Assembly: GCA_016930715.1 (NCBI GenBank)
Contig: JAFGGC010000034.1
Location: 1 to 64,000 of the forward strand
Length of the DNA: 64,000 nt
Direction: 5' to 3'
DNA from: Endomicrobiales bacterium
GTDB lineage: Bacteria > Elusimicrobiota > Endomicrobiia > Endomicrobiales > JAFGGC01
This document shows, piece by piece, positions 18,612 to 28,959 of the stretch. Below the pieces are notes generated by a model, which did not search any database, was not told the DNA's origin, and was given only the letters and a program-made list of their open reading frames with translations. Each line of letters begins with the position of its first letter. Position 1 is the stretch's first letter. The position numbers were made by a program, and so were the translations under genes.

Positions 18612-20065
18612 TGTCGGAACACGTAAAAAACTCATTATTCTTCGCGAGCAGCTCATACCTGGCGCGGTTCGTGGGCGTTATAGCGGGCATATTCATGAAA
18701 AATATACTCGGGCCCACGGTGATAGGAAGCGCGGCGTTCATAACCGTCGTTGACAGCTACGTTAACTATACGTACGGGGTGGTGCGCGGTGCCGTGGCGA
18801 GGGAGATCCCGGTCTTGAGGGGCGCGGGCGACGCTGGCGGAGTGAAGGATCTATACAATACCTCATACGGCTGGATAGTCATCAACACGATAATAGGAAG
18901 CGTCGTGTTCCTTGTTTTCGGTTTACTTGGCAATTACAACCCGGTTATTAAATTCGGGTTCTTTGTTTATGCCGCGATAAATGTTTTTCAGAGTTTCAGC
19001 AATTATTACTCGATATGCCTGTCTGTCGAGAAGAAATTCAAGCAGATAAGCATAATATATTTTGCTTCGAGCGTGTTCCAGCACATGGCGATGCTCAGCC
19101 TTTCGTATTATTTCAATTACAGGGGCTATTTCGTAGGTTTTCTTCTGGGTGTCGCGGTCCAGGGGGCGTGGTACAGGCTGGTCCTCAAGGTAGGTTTCAA
19201 ATTCGAGATAAAATGGGAGGAAATAAAACGTATCGTCGTGCTCGGGGCCCCGCTGCTGGTGTACGGTTTCATTCAGGTATCGTTCCAGAACATCGACAAG
19301 ATATTCATACAGGCGAATTACCCGATTGAGTACCTCGGATACTACAACACCGGGGTAGGTATATGCATATTAAGCGTGCTTCTTCCCGAATCGATATATT
19401 CGGTTTACACGCCGAAGTATCTCGAATACTTGGGTGCTAAGCAGATCGAAATTGCCAAACAGAAAGCGGTGGAATTGTTCGATATAATACGGACTATAAT
19501 GCCTTTCGCGCTCGGCGTGGTGTGGGTCAGCCTCACGCCATTGATTCAATACCTGTTGCCGAAGTTCGTGCCGGGCATAATGCCGGCAAAAATCCTGATA
19601 TTGGGGATATATTTCAATTCGCTTTTCATGATGTACTATTATTACCTTGTCGGAACGCATCAGTTCAGGTATGTCCTGTATATATCCGCGGTGGCATTGG
19701 CGGCCACCATAATGCTGAATTACACAGCGGTGAAGCTTCCCTACGGCATAAACGGCGTGGCGGCGGCCGTCGCGACCGCGTACTTTCTGTATTCATTGAT
19801 GTTCGTGTTCGTAGGAAATTGGAGGATGGGCAACAGGATTTTAGTTTCCGTCAAAGCGTTATCCCGAAACATATTCTACGCGATACCGTTGATAATGCTT
19901 TTCCCCGTCAGCAAGTATGTGAGGATAGAGAATACACTTATGAAGGCCACGGCAGAACTGCTCATATTCCTGGGAATGAACGCGTTGTTCATGTATCGCA
20001 TTAACCGAAAGAGCCAGGCGGTGCAGAAAGTGTACGCGATTATCAGTAAAAGGAGCGTGAAATGA
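18611..20065 (+). CDS. Polysaccharide flippase (Wzx/MATE-like oligosaccharide flippase)
   Basis: ~12 hydrophobic segments; SEHVKNSLFFASSSYLARFVGVIAGIFMKNILGPTVIGSAAFI. Confidence 0.8.
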   Translation: MSEHVKNSLFFASSSYLARFVGVIAGIFMKNILGPTVIGSAAFITVVDSYVNYTYGVVRGAVAREIPVLRGAGDAGGVKDLYNTSYGWIVINTIIGSVVFLVFGLLGNYNPVIKFGFFVYAAINVFQSFSNYYSICLSVEKKFKQISIIYFASSVFQHMAMLSLSYYFNYRGYFVGFLLGVAVQGAWYRLVLKVGFKFEIKWEEIKRIVVLGAPLLVYGFIQVSFQNIDKIFIQANYPIEYLGYYNTGVGICILSVLLPESIYSVYTPKYLEYLGAKQIEIAKQKAVELFDIIRTIMPFALGVVWVSLTPLIQYLLPKFVPGIMPAKILILGIYFNSLFMMYYYYLVGTHQFRYVLYISAVALAATIMLNYTAVKLPYGINGVAAAVATAYFLYSLMFVFVGNWRMGNRILVSVKALSRNIFYAIPLIMLFPVSKYVRIENTLMKATAELLIFLGMNALFMYRINRKSQAVQKVYAIISKRSVK

Positions 20066-20832
20066 AAGTAGTGATACTCGCAGGAGGAAAAGGGACGCGC
20101 CTCAGCGAAGAGACGGAAACAATCCCGAAACCGATGCTTGAGGTCGGCGGCAAACCGATGCTCTGGCACATAATGAAAGCGTATTCGCACTATGGCTTCA
20201 ACGATTTCGTGCTGTGCCTCGGTTACAAAGGGTATATCATAAAAGAATATTTTTCGCACTATTTCCTGCACACGAGCGACGTGATGATAGACATTGGGAA
20301 AAACACCATAAAAACCCTTTTCAGCGAATCGGAGCCCTGGAAGATAACGATGGTGGATACCGGGGTCGATACGATGACCGGCGGCCGGCTCAAAAGGATA
20401 GAGAAGTACGTGAAGGATGAGCCGTTCATGATGACGTATGGCGACGGTGTATCGGACATAGACATCAAGAAGCTGGTTGAATTCCACAAGAAGGGCGGAA
20501 AGATGGCCACAGTGACGGCGGTCCAGCCGCTGGGGCGCTTCGGGAGCCTTGAGATAGACAAAAACAGAGTCACTTCGTTCCTTGAAAAACCCAAGGGGGA
20601 CAACGGCTGGATAAACGGCGGTTTTTTCGTCCTTGAGCCGGGAATTTTCAAGTATATCAAGGGAGACCAGGCCATCTGGGAGCAGGAGCCGATGAGGAAC
20701 ATCGCGAAGGATGACAAACTGATAGCGTATAAACATACTGGTTTCTGGAAGCCCATGGACACGTTGAGGGACAAAAGGGAGCTGGAAGAACTTTGGTCGG
20801 GCGGCCGTGCGCCCTGGAAAGTGTGGAGATAG
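20062..20832 (+). CDS. rfbF: Glucose-1-phosphate cytidylyltransferase
   Basis: VVILAGGKGTRLSEETETIPKPMLEVGGKPMLWHIMKAYSHYGFNDFVLCLGYKGYIIKEYF. Confidence 0.93.
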   Translation: MKVVILAGGKGTRLSEETETIPKPMLEVGGKPMLWHIMKAYSHYGFNDFVLCLGYKGYIIKEYFSHYFLHTSDVMIDIGKNTIKTLFSESEPWKITMVDTGVDTMTGGRLKRIEKYVKDEPFMMTYGDGVSDIDIKKLVEFHKKGGKMATVTAVQPLGRFGSLEIDKNRVTSFLEKPKGDNGWINGGFFVLEPGIFKYIKGDQAIWEQEPMRNIAKDDKLIAYKHTGFWKPMDTLRDKRELEELWSGGRAPWKVWR

Positions 20833-20835
20833 AAA

Positions 20836-21807
20836 ATGAACAGCAAGATGTGGAAAAACAGAGTAGTTCTTGTGACCGGCTATGAAGGGTTTCTGGGGTC
20901 CAACCTCACGAAGGAACTGATATCATTCGGCGCTAGAGTCGTAGGCATAGATATAAAGACCGGCAGAAAAGACACGGTGTTGACAAGGGAAGAAATAAAG
21001 CGGATGAATGTGATAAAAGGCGACGTGGCTGATCACGCTCTGGTAAAAGGAGCCGTAAAAAGGCATAAGCCTTCGGTGATATTTCATCTTGCGGCGGAAT
21101 CCCTTGTGAACGAGTGCAACAGGAAACCAGTCCGGGGTTTTGAGACTAACATCGAAGGCACATGGAACGTGCTCGAGTCCGCCAGGCTCAATAAATGCAT
21201 GAAGGCGGTAGTAGTAGCTTCAAGCGACAAGGCGTACGGGAGCCAGAAAATACTACCGTACACAGAACAAACACCCCTTCAGGGGAAGCATCCGTATGAC
21301 GTATCGAAAAGCTGCGCCGACCTGATATCGCTGGCTTATCACAACACGTACGGCCTGCCGGTTTCGGTCACGAGGTGCGGCAACATATACGGTGCCGGCG
21401 ATTTCAATTTCTCGCGCATTATTCCCGACGCGATAAGGTGCGCGGTAAAGGGCAGGACACTGGTTATCCGCAGCGACGGTAAGTTCGTCAGGGATTATGT
21501 ATATGTTGACGACATAGTGAGCGGCTACGTTCTGATAGCCGAACGAATGCTGAAAAGAAAAGTATTCGGAGAAACATTCAACTTGAGCGACGAGAACCCG
21601 ATAAGCGTCCTTGGACTCCTGAAGAAAATGTACAAGCTGATGCGCAGGAAGCCGGATTATGTAATTCTAAACAAGGCTAAGTACGAAATAAAGGAACAGT
21701 ACCTTGACTCGAAAAAGGCAAGAAGGCTCCTGAATTGGAAACCGAGGTTCAGCCTTTCGGAAGGCCTGTCAAGGACGATAGAGTGGTACAGACAAATAAT
21801 CAACTAA
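20836..21807 (+). CDS. rfbG: CDP-glucose 4,6-dehydratase-like SDR
   Basis: VLVTGYEGFLGSNL, ASSDKAYGS, YDVSKSCADLISLAY; directly downstream of rfbF. Confidence 0.8.
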   Translation: MNSKMWKNRVVLVTGYEGFLGSNLTKELISFGARVVGIDIKTGRKDTVLTREEIKRMNVIKGDVADHALVKGAVKRHKPSVIFHLAAESLVNECNRKPVRGFETNIEGTWNVLESARLNKCMKAVVVASSDKAYGSQKILPYTEQTPLQGKHPYDVSKSCADLISLAYHNTYGLPVSVTRCGNIYGAGDFNFSRIIPDAIRCAVKGRTLVIRSDGKFVRDYVYVDDIVSGYVLIAERMLKRKVFGETFNLSDENPISVLGLLKKMYKLMRRKPDYVILNKAKYEIKEQYLDSKKARRLLNWKPRFSLSEGLSRTIEWYRQIIN

Positions 21808-21819
21808 CGGGAAGAAACA

Positions 21820-23148
21820 ATGAAAACAGAGAAACAGCTGAGGAAGGAAATATCCTCGAAGGTCAGGGATATCGCGAAGCTCAGGGAAAAAGGCAGAAGG
21901 TTCACTCCGGGCAAGGACCCGGTGAACTACGCCGGCAGGATCTATGACGCAGAGGAAATGATAAACCTTGTGGATTCTTCCGTGGATTTCTGGCTTACGG
22001 CCGGCAAATACGCCAAGGAATTCGAAACAAAAATGGCGGCTTTTCTCGGCGCCAGGCACTGCCTGATGGTCAATTCCGGTTCATCGGCGAATCTTTTGGC
22101 GATATCAGCTCTGACTTCGCCTCTTTTGGGAAACAGGCGGCTCAGGCCGGGGGACGAAGTCATAACCACCGCATGTGGTTTTCCGACGACATTGAACCCG
22201 ATCCTGCAATGCGGTTTGGTGCCGGTGTTCGTTGACGTCGAACTCGGGACTTACAACATCGATTCACGCAAGCTGGAAGGCGCGGTTTCGGCGAAGACAA
22301 AGGCGATATTCGTTCCTCACACGCTGGGGAACCCGGCGAACATGTCGAAGATAACTGAGATAACAAAAAAATATAATCTGTGGCTGATAGAAGACAATTG
22401 CGACGCGCTGGGCTCAAGGTACGGAGGAAGGTTCACGGGTACTTTCGGGGATATCGGCACGCTGAGTTTCTATCCGGCGCATCACATAACGATGGGCGAA
22501 GGCGGGGCGGTAGTCACTAACGATACGCTTCTGAAGAAGGTCCTGCTGTCCATGAGGGACTGGGGGAGGGACTGCTGGTGCGAGCCGGGTGCCGACGATA
22601 CCTGCCGCAAGCGGTTCTCGCAGAAATTCGCGGGGCTGCCCGAAGGATACGACCACAAGTACGTATATTCACATATAGGGTATAACCTCAAGGCGACTGA
22701 CATGCAGGCGGCCATCGGGGTAGCGCAGCTGAAGAAACTCAACAGGTTCATAGAAGCGAGGAAAAGAAACTTCGAACGTCTCAATGGCTGTTTAGGGAAA
22801 TATGAAGAGCATTTCATGCTGCCGATAGCGGAAGCGGGTTCGGATCCGAGCTGGTTCGGCTTCCCGATTTTAGTCCGAAAAGAAGCCGCATTCGGAAGGA
22901 ATGATATAGTGAACTTCCTTGAAGACAATAAAGTGGCCACGCGCATGCTTTTCGGCGGGAACCTGTTGAAACAGCCGGCTTACAGGGAGATTGATTGCCG
23001 AGTTCACGGCTCGCTCGAGAACACGGATATGGTAATGAACAACCTGTTCTGGATAGGCGTGTATCCGGGGATTGACGAAAGAAGGATAGAATACGTGATA
23101 AGTAAATTCGAGGAGTTCATAAAAAAGTATGAAAATCAAAAAAACTAA
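21820..23148 (+). CDS. rfbH: CDP-6-deoxy-L-threo-D-glycero-4-hexulose-3-dehydrase (E1/RfbH)
   Basis: DegT-like fold, with YPAHHITMGEGGAVVTND where His replaces the PLP Lys (E1 hallmark); WLTAGKYAKEFETKMAAFLGARHCLMVNSGSSANLLA. Confidence 0.92.
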   Translation: MKTEKQLRKEISSKVRDIAKLREKGRRFTPGKDPVNYAGRIYDAEEMINLVDSSVDFWLTAGKYAKEFETKMAAFLGARHCLMVNSGSSANLLAISALTSPLLGNRRLRPGDEVITTACGFPTTLNPILQCGLVPVFVDVELGTYNIDSRKLEGAVSAKTKAIFVPHTLGNPANMSKITEITKKYNLWLIEDNCDALGSRYGGRFTGTFGDIGTLSFYPAHHITMGEGGAVVTNDTLLKKVLLSMRDWGRDCWCEPGADDTCRKRFSQKFAGLPEGYDHKYVYSHIGYNLKATDMQAAIGVAQLKKLNRFIEARKRNFERLNGCLGKYEEHFMLPIAEAGSDPSWFGFPILVRKEAAFGRNDIVNFLEDNKVATRMLFGGNLLKQPAYREIDCRVHGSLENTDMVMNNLFWIGVYPGIDERRIEYVISKFEEFIKKYENQKN

Positions 23149-23665
23149 GCTACCCGGCGTGCTGATCGTGGAACCAAGAACCTTCAAAGACAGAAGGGGG
23201 AGTTTCGTCAAAACGTTCAATGACGCCGTTTACAGGAAGCACGGAATAAAAACCGCTTTCAAGGAAACCTTCTATTCCGTGAATAAGAAAAATGTTGTCA
23301 GGGGGATGCATTTCCATACGACTCCGTTCGAACATGAAAAGCTGGTTTACGTTCCTAAAGGCGAGATAATTGATGTTGTGCTTGACTTGAGGAGGAAACT
23401 CCCGACATACGGCAAATACTTAAGCATTAAGATATCAGAACAGAACAAGAAGGCGGTTTTTGTCCCGAAAGGGTGCGCGCACGGCTTTCTTTCTCTGAAG
23501 GACGGAACGATAGTCGTCTATGAGCAGACATCGGAATATTCGAAAGTGCACGATTCAGGCATACGCTGGGATTCGTTCGGAATGAAATGGGGAATAAAAA
23601 GGCCGGTGATGTCCGAAAAGGACAGTCACCTGCAGGCGTTCAGGAGATTCAAATCGCCGTTTTAA
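23129..23665 (+). CDS. RmlC-like cupin sugar epimerase
   Basis: VVRGMHFHTTPFEHEKLVYVPKGEIIDVVLDLRRKLPTYGKYLSIKISEQNKKAVFVPKGCAHGFLSL. Confidence 0.85.
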   Translation: MKIKKTKLPGVLIVEPRTFKDRRGSFVKTFNDAVYRKHGIKTAFKETFYSVNKKNVVRGMHFHTTPFEHEKLVYVPKGEIIDVVLDLRRKLPTYGKYLSIKISEQNKKAVFVPKGCAHGFLSLKDGTIVVYEQTSEYSKVHDSGIRWDSFGMKWGIKRPVMSEKDSHLQAFRRFKSPF

Positions 23666-23684
23666 TAAAAGGAGCACGTTAAAA

Positions 23685-24560
23685 GTGAAGATATTGATAA
23701 CGGGCATTAACGGGTTTGTGGGAAGAAATCTGGCAGAGGCATTGGCAAGGGCCGGGCATACCGTATGCGGCGTGGACAAGGCCGGTAACAAGGTCGGAGG
23801 CGCAAAGACATACGAAAATAAAACAGGTGGCATTGACGAGATAAGCGGATTCATAAAGGTCGAGTTGCCAGACGGTATCATACACCTGGCTTCGGTTTTC
23901 ATAGCGGAGCATACGAAAGAGGAAATAGACGCGCTGATAGAGTCGAATGTGGCATTCCCCTCCAAGGTAATGCAGGCGGCGTCGGAAAACAAGGTAAGGT
24001 GGTTCATCAACACTGGTTCGATCTGGCAGAACTACGGGAACAACGAGTACCTGCCGGTTAACCTGTACGCCGCGACGAAACAGGCGTTCGAAGATATAGC
24101 CAAATACTATTATGATTCGTGTGATATTAATTTCATAACGTTAAGGTTGAGCGATACTTACGGCCCGGGCGATCCAAGGCCAAAGATTATAAACAAGTGG
24201 ATAGAAATGTCTCAAAAAGGCGCGGAAATCGATATGTCCGAAGGGCGGCAGGTCATAGATTTTTCGTACATCGACGATGTCGTGTCCGCCTACCTAAAGG
24301 CGGTCGAATATGTTTCGTCCGAAAAGAAGGTAAAAGGAGAGGTATTTAACGTTTTGAGCGGAGACCCGCACACGATGCAGGAAGCGGCGGAAATATTCCA
24401 GAAGGCGTCGGGAAGGATGCTGAAAATCAATTGGGGAAAAAAGGAGTATCGCAGGAGGGAGATGATGACGCCGGCTGATGTCAACAGGAGGGTGCCTGGC
24501 TGGGAGCCGAAAATAAAGCTTGAAGAAGGATTGAGAAGGGTCTTAAAGAAAAATCAATGA
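23685..24560 (+). CDS. NAD(P)-dependent epimerase/reductase (SDR; nucleotide-dideoxyhexose reductase candidate)
   Basis: GTG start; ILITGINGFVGRNLAEAL; NLYAATKQAFEDIAKYY; LRLSDTYGPGDPRPKII. Confidence 0.8.
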   Translation: MKILITGINGFVGRNLAEALARAGHTVCGVDKAGNKVGGAKTYENKTGGIDEISGFIKVELPDGIIHLASVFIAEHTKEEIDALIESNVAFPSKVMQAASENKVRWFINTGSIWQNYGNNEYLPVNLYAATKQAFEDIAKYYYDSCDINFITLRLSDTYGPGDPRPKIINKWIEMSQKGAEIDMSEGRQVIDFSYIDDVVSAYLKAVEYVSSEKKVKGEVFNVLSGDPHTMQEAAEIFQKASGRMLKINWGKKEYRRREMMTPADVNRRVPGWEPKIKLEEGLRRVLKKNQ

Positions 24561-25462
24561 AAGCCAGTATCTGCGTGCCTGTTTTCAACCAAGCCAAATA
24601 TATCGAGAGCGCGTTGAATAGCGCCCTTAAACAGGATTACGATGATTTTGAGATAGTGGTATCGGAGAATTGGTCCACCGACGATACTCCGGAAATACTG
24701 AAAAGATACGATGATTCCAGAATCAAGCTTCATAAACCCGAGAGACACCTGAACATGGCTGAAAACTGGAATTACTGCATATCCAAAAGCAGGGGGGAAT
24801 ACATTAACCTGCTTTCGGGTGATGATACTCTCGCGGCTGAGTTCCTTAAGGAACAAGCGGCCGTTCTTGACGGTAATGAAGAAGTCTTGTTCACAAGCAG
24901 CGGTGTAAATATTATTAATGAATCCGGCACGATAACGGGCAGATACTTCCCAAGGCTGAAAAAGGGAGTCAACAAGGGAAAGGAAGTTTACGGGCAATAT
25001 GTTGATTCGAACAGATCGTCTTTGATATCTACGCTGTTCCGTAGAAAAGCCTATGAAAGGACAGGAGGGTTCCCGGGTAAGTATAAAATCTGTCTGGATT
25101 GGCTAGTGTGGCTGAGGATGCTGAAATCCGGAGATATGTACTACAATCCGAAAATACTGGCGTCGTACAGGGTGCCGGACAACAGGCATTACGGGGCTTA
25201 CGCGTATTATGGAGAGATATTCGACTCCATAAAGGAGATAATGAGCGAAGGTAGCGCGTCATCGAGCAAAGACCGCTGCAAAAGGGCGCTCAGGAACAAC
25301 GCGTACAGGGCAATGCTGTACGCGCTGAGATCGGATAACGAGCCGATAGAGCCAGTTTTGGACATGATCAACAGGAACGTCGACGATGTGCCGGTCAGGG
25401 CGGTCAGCGGTTTATTGAGGCGAAAAACGATATACGGCGCGTTAAAGATGCTCCTGGGATGA
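24557..25462 (+). CDS. Glycosyltransferase family 2
   Basis: ASICVPVFNQAKYIESALNSALKQDYDDFEIVVSENWSTDDTPEIL. Confidence 0.85.
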   Translation: MKASICVPVFNQAKYIESALNSALKQDYDDFEIVVSENWSTDDTPEILKRYDDSRIKLHKPERHLNMAENWNYCISKSRGEYINLLSGDDTLAAEFLKEQAAVLDGNEEVLFTSSGVNIINESGTITGRYFPRLKKGVNKGKEVYGQYVDSNRSSLISTLFRRKAYERTGGFPGKYKICLDWLVWLRMLKSGDMYYNPKILASYRVPDNRHYGAYAYYGEIFDSIKEIMSEGSASSSKDRCKRALRNNAYRAMLYALRSDNEPIEPVLDMINRNVDDVPVRAVSGLLRRKTIYGALKMLLG

Positions 25463-25465
25463 ACT

Positions 25466-26527
25466 ATGAATAAAAAAGCGACGATATTTCTCACTTCCGG
25501 CCTGGGCGACAACCTGCTGGCACTACCCCTGCTTTTGGAACTCGAGGCGTTCGCGGATCTTTACGTGGTGGTAAACGATCCCGCATACAAAAGATTGTTT
25601 GAAAAATGCCTTGAAAATGCGAAAATAAGTGTTTACAACGGTTCTCTAGGTTCGCTAGCGGCAATACTAAAGGACAATTTCAAAAATGACTACTGGCTAT
25701 ACCCTGTAGGTTCCTGCTCAAGGAAAACAAGATTGCTGAATCTTATATCTTTTGCTGATAAAAAATATGGATTTACGTCGCTGAACTCTGAAAATACGTG
25801 GCAAGCGGAAATAGGCCTGGACATTTGCCTTACGCCTAACCTGGCTAAAAGAGCTTGGCAGAACAATCTTAGACTGTTGACTCTCATTGACGAAAAATTG
25901 CCAGATCCGGGAAGGACATGGGACTATTATTCGGGGATTTTAAGAGAGAGAATGATTGGAAAGGAATATAAGAATAAGGAGAAGTCGCTTTTCGTTCATG
26001 CCGGGTCAAGGAAATATCCCGGTAAGCTTGAGGAGCTCAAGAGATGGCCGCTGGAAAAGTATATCAATGTGACAAGAGCATTGCTGGGCAAGGGGCTATT
26101 CGACAGTGTCACGTACTTTGTCGGCCCGGATGACGACAACATTGAAGACTATCTAAAGAATAAGGATGCCGTCAAGAGAATTGAAGTATTGAAAGCTTCC
26201 GCGTTGGGAGAAGATCTGCTTTTGCTCGCTCAAAAAATCGCGTCACATTCGTATTTTCTGGGCAATGATTCAGGGGTAGCGCATCTCGCGAGCGTTCTGG
26301 GCGTGCCTTCAACGGTTATCATAAGCGGGATATGCGAGCCATCGTACGTGGGACAAAGCGGCGGTAGGACGAAACTTGTATCGTTTCCCGTAGAATGCGG
26401 CGGCTGCACGGTAGGTATTTCTCACGAAATGGCCTTGAAGTTCAATTGCAGGTTTGATAATAAGTGCGTAAAAATGATAACTGAAGATATGGTAAAAGAA
26501 AGTGTCTTGGGGAATAGAAATGGATAA
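25466..26527 (+). CDS. Glycosyltransferase family 9-like (heptosyltransferase)
   Basis: IFLTSGLGDNLLALPLLLEL; FLGNDSGVAHLASVLGVPSTVI. Confidence 0.75.
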   Translation: MNKKATIFLTSGLGDNLLALPLLLELEAFADLYVVVNDPAYKRLFEKCLENAKISVYNGSLGSLAAILKDNFKNDYWLYPVGSCSRKTRLLNLISFADKKYGFTSLNSENTWQAEIGLDICLTPNLAKRAWQNNLRLLTLIDEKLPDPGRTWDYYSGILRERMIGKEYKNKEKSLFVHAGSRKYPGKLEELKRWPLEKYINVTRALLGKGLFDSVTYFVGPDDDNIEDYLKNKDAVKRIEVLKASALGEDLLLLAQKIASHSYFLGNDSGVAHLASVLGVPSTVIISGICEPSYVGQSGGRTKLVSFPVECGGCTVGISHEMALKFNCRFDNKCVKMITEDMVKESVLGNRNG

Positions 26528-27809
26528 ACTGTCCAAGATAAAGGTCAATTACAATCTTGTAGTACTTCTTGTAATATCGATGATATTATTCTCGAGGAAT
26601 TTCGCGCACTTGTCGGTAAACACCGGCATGCTGAGCGTGTACACGACGGAACTAGCGCTTATAATTGTAGTGGCAGTATTCTTGATGCGGGCGCTGATTT
26701 TAGGGAAAGTAAAGTATTTAAAGCACCCGCTATTGCCCTGGTTTGCCGCGCTTTACGCAGTTATGTTTTTCTCGTTGTGCAGGGGTTTTATTGATTACAA
26801 TGACAGGATATTCGTTTTACGGCAGAGCAGCCTGTTTTACTATTCTCTGTTTTTCTTTATAATGCCTCTGTTCGTTGACAATATAAAAAAAGTGAAAATA
26901 CTTTTCAAGTGGTATGTCTATTCATGTGTCGTGATATCCGTGGCGATTTTGCTGAAAATAACATTTTATGGTTTGGGACATTACGGTTACTACTACCTCG
27001 GAATGGCGATAGCGGCGCTCTGTTATTTGATAGCGACAAAAAGGAAAAAGAGCGTGATATTCGGTATATTGGTGTTGATATTTTTTATGGCCTTTATTAA
27101 GGGGATGGCGCGGGCGTCGTGGGTAGGACTGTTATGCGCGATGCTGGCTATATATTGGCTAAATGCAAGGAAGCTGATCAGGATAGTAACTATAAAAAGG
27201 ACTTTTTACTCGCTGATAGTGATAGTCGCTTTGGTAACGTGCGCGATGGCGATAGTATCGCCGAAGAGCGTTGAAAGGATAATGAGCAAAGCATTAAGCA
27301 TTGCAATGGTACAGACGGAAGAAAGCACGAACAGGGGCGCGATATTGAACGCCAAATGGAGGCTGCTGGTTTGGAAGGACATAATAAACGAATCGATGCG
27401 AAAACCTCTGCTGGGCTGGGGGTTCGGAAAGAAATTCGTGCCGGAAACAGTCAAAAGCATGGGATGGGGCGGCGCTTTCAGGGACGAAGAAGTCGGTTTT
27501 CAGGACCCGCACAATTCCTTCTTGAGCGTGTTGCACAGGACCGGAATAGTGGGATTCACCATATTCGCCGTGATATTGGGGAAATTTTTAAGAAGGACGT
27601 TCTTGATGCTGGGGAAAATGCGGGAGGGCGAGATAAAAGATTACGTCGCGATACTTTTTTTATGCGTGATATATATGCTCGCGACGTCATTTTTCATGGT
27701 CGTTCTTGAAGGCCCGTATCTGGGTATATTTTTGTGGATTGCCATGGGGCTGGTAGTGTCACTTGAAAGGATATACGAGAGTCAGGAGTATGCGTCCGAA
27801 TCAAAATAA
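26520..27809 (+). CDS. O-antigen ligase/polymerase-like membrane protein
   Basis: Polytopic; periplasmic-loop motif PLLGWGFGKKF...QDPHNSFLSVLHRTGIVG. Confidence 0.8.
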   Translation: MDKLSKIKVNYNLVVLLVISMILFSRNFAHLSVNTGMLSVYTTELALIIVVAVFLMRALILGKVKYLKHPLLPWFAALYAVMFFSLCRGFIDYNDRIFVLRQSSLFYYSLFFFIMPLFVDNIKKVKILFKWYVYSCVVISVAILLKITFYGLGHYGYYYLGMAIAALCYLIATKRKKSVIFGILVLIFFMAFIKGMARASWVGLLCAMLAIYWLNARKLIRIVTIKRTFYSLIVIVALVTCAMAIVSPKSVERIMSKALSIAMVQTEESTNRGAILNAKWRLLVWKDIINESMRKPLLGWGFGKKFVPETVKSMGWGGAFRDEEVGFQDPHNSFLSVLHRTGIVGFTIFAVILGKFLRRTFLMLGKMREGEIKDYVAILFLCVIYMLATSFFMVVLEGPYLGIFLWIAMGLVVSLERIYESQEYASESK

Positions 27810-28959
27810 AAGAAAGGTGCTTGTTCTCGGCTACCTGCCTCCGCCGTACGAAGGAACGGCCAAGCTGACGGAGCTTGTAGTGAACTCCGGTCTGCTCAAG
27901 GATGAATTTGACGTGAGTTTCCTGCCGTACTTCAAAAGAAAGAAAACGGAAGGGCGCGGCAAACTGGGGCCTGTCGGTGTTGTCAATAATGTCTTTAATA
28001 TAGCGTCTCTGCTGTGGCGGCTTCTGACCGTCCATCCGGACGCGGTTTACATGCCCGTTGCGCAAAACAGGTACGGTTTTTTCAGGGATTCGATAGTAAT
28101 ACTTATCGGCAAAATGTTCGGTGCCAAAATATGCGCACATTTCCACGGAGGTGATTTCAGGTCTTTCTATGATTCCCTTGGAGGTATTTATAAGCTCTAC
28201 GTCAGGCGGGTTTTGGCCCTGGTTGACCGGTTGATCCTGCTGGGAAACAGGATAGTAGAGAGGTTCAGAGGTCTGGTCAAAGATGAACAAATCAGAGTAC
28301 TGTATAATTGCGTTCCCTACCAGGTGGAGAGGGCAAAAGCCGGCAGGATCCACGGCAAGCGGTTCAACGTGCTGTTTATGGGGTATTTGTCAAAGGCAAA
28401 GGGGGCCCTGGACCTTGTAAAAGCGGCTGAAATAGTCCTCAAGGAGCATAATAAAGATATTTTGTTCGTGATGTGCGGGGAACCGGTGGAAATAGAGCGC
28501 AATATCGTGTTTATCGAAGATCCGCACCGCGGATATTCGAGAATGATGGAGATAATAGAGAAAAACGGTATTTCTGGATATTTCAAGATGCCGGGCCCTG
28601 TTAGCGGCGAAGCAAAGAAGGAGTATTTCACAAATGCCGACTTGTTTGTCTATCCAAGCTACGCCGAAGGGTGCCCGGTGGCAGTCCTCGAGGCGATGGC
28701 CTACGGCCTTCCGGTTATAACAACACCGGTGGGTGCCCTGGGCGAAATGCTTAAAGAAGGCCAAAATTGCTTTTTTGTCGAGCCGGGCGACTACGAGGGG
28801 TTGAGCCGTCTAATAATGAACTGTCGAAGCGACAGGGTCAGGCTCGAGGACATGGGTAGGAGGAACATGGAACTTGTGAGGGATCGATACAACAGCCAGG
28901 AATTCCTGCGCGGGCTGAAAAATATATTCAATGAAATACTTTCAACGGACGGAGTTTAA
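27790..28959 (+). CDS. Glycosyltransferase family 4
   Basis: VLGYLPPPYEGTAKLTELV; VYPSYAEGCPVAVLEAMAYGLPVITTPVGALGEML. Confidence 0.88.
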   Translation: MRPNQNKRKVLVLGYLPPPYEGTAKLTELVVNSGLLKDEFDVSFLPYFKRKKTEGRGKLGPVGVVNNVFNIASLLWRLLTVHPDAVYMPVAQNRYGFFRDSIVILIGKMFGAKICAHFHGGDFRSFYDSLGGIYKLYVRRVLALVDRLILLGNRIVERFRGLVKDEQIRVLYNCVPYQVERAKAGRIHGKRFNVLFMGYLSKAKGALDLVKAAEIVLKEHNKDILFVMCGEPVEIERNIVFIEDPHRGYSRMMEIIEKNGISGYFKMPGPVSGEAKKEYFTNADLFVYPSYAEGCPVAVLEAMAYGLPVITTPVGALGEMLKEGQNCFFVEPGDYEGLSRLIMNCRSDRVRLEDMGRRNMELVRDRYNSQEFLRGLKNIFNEILSTDGV

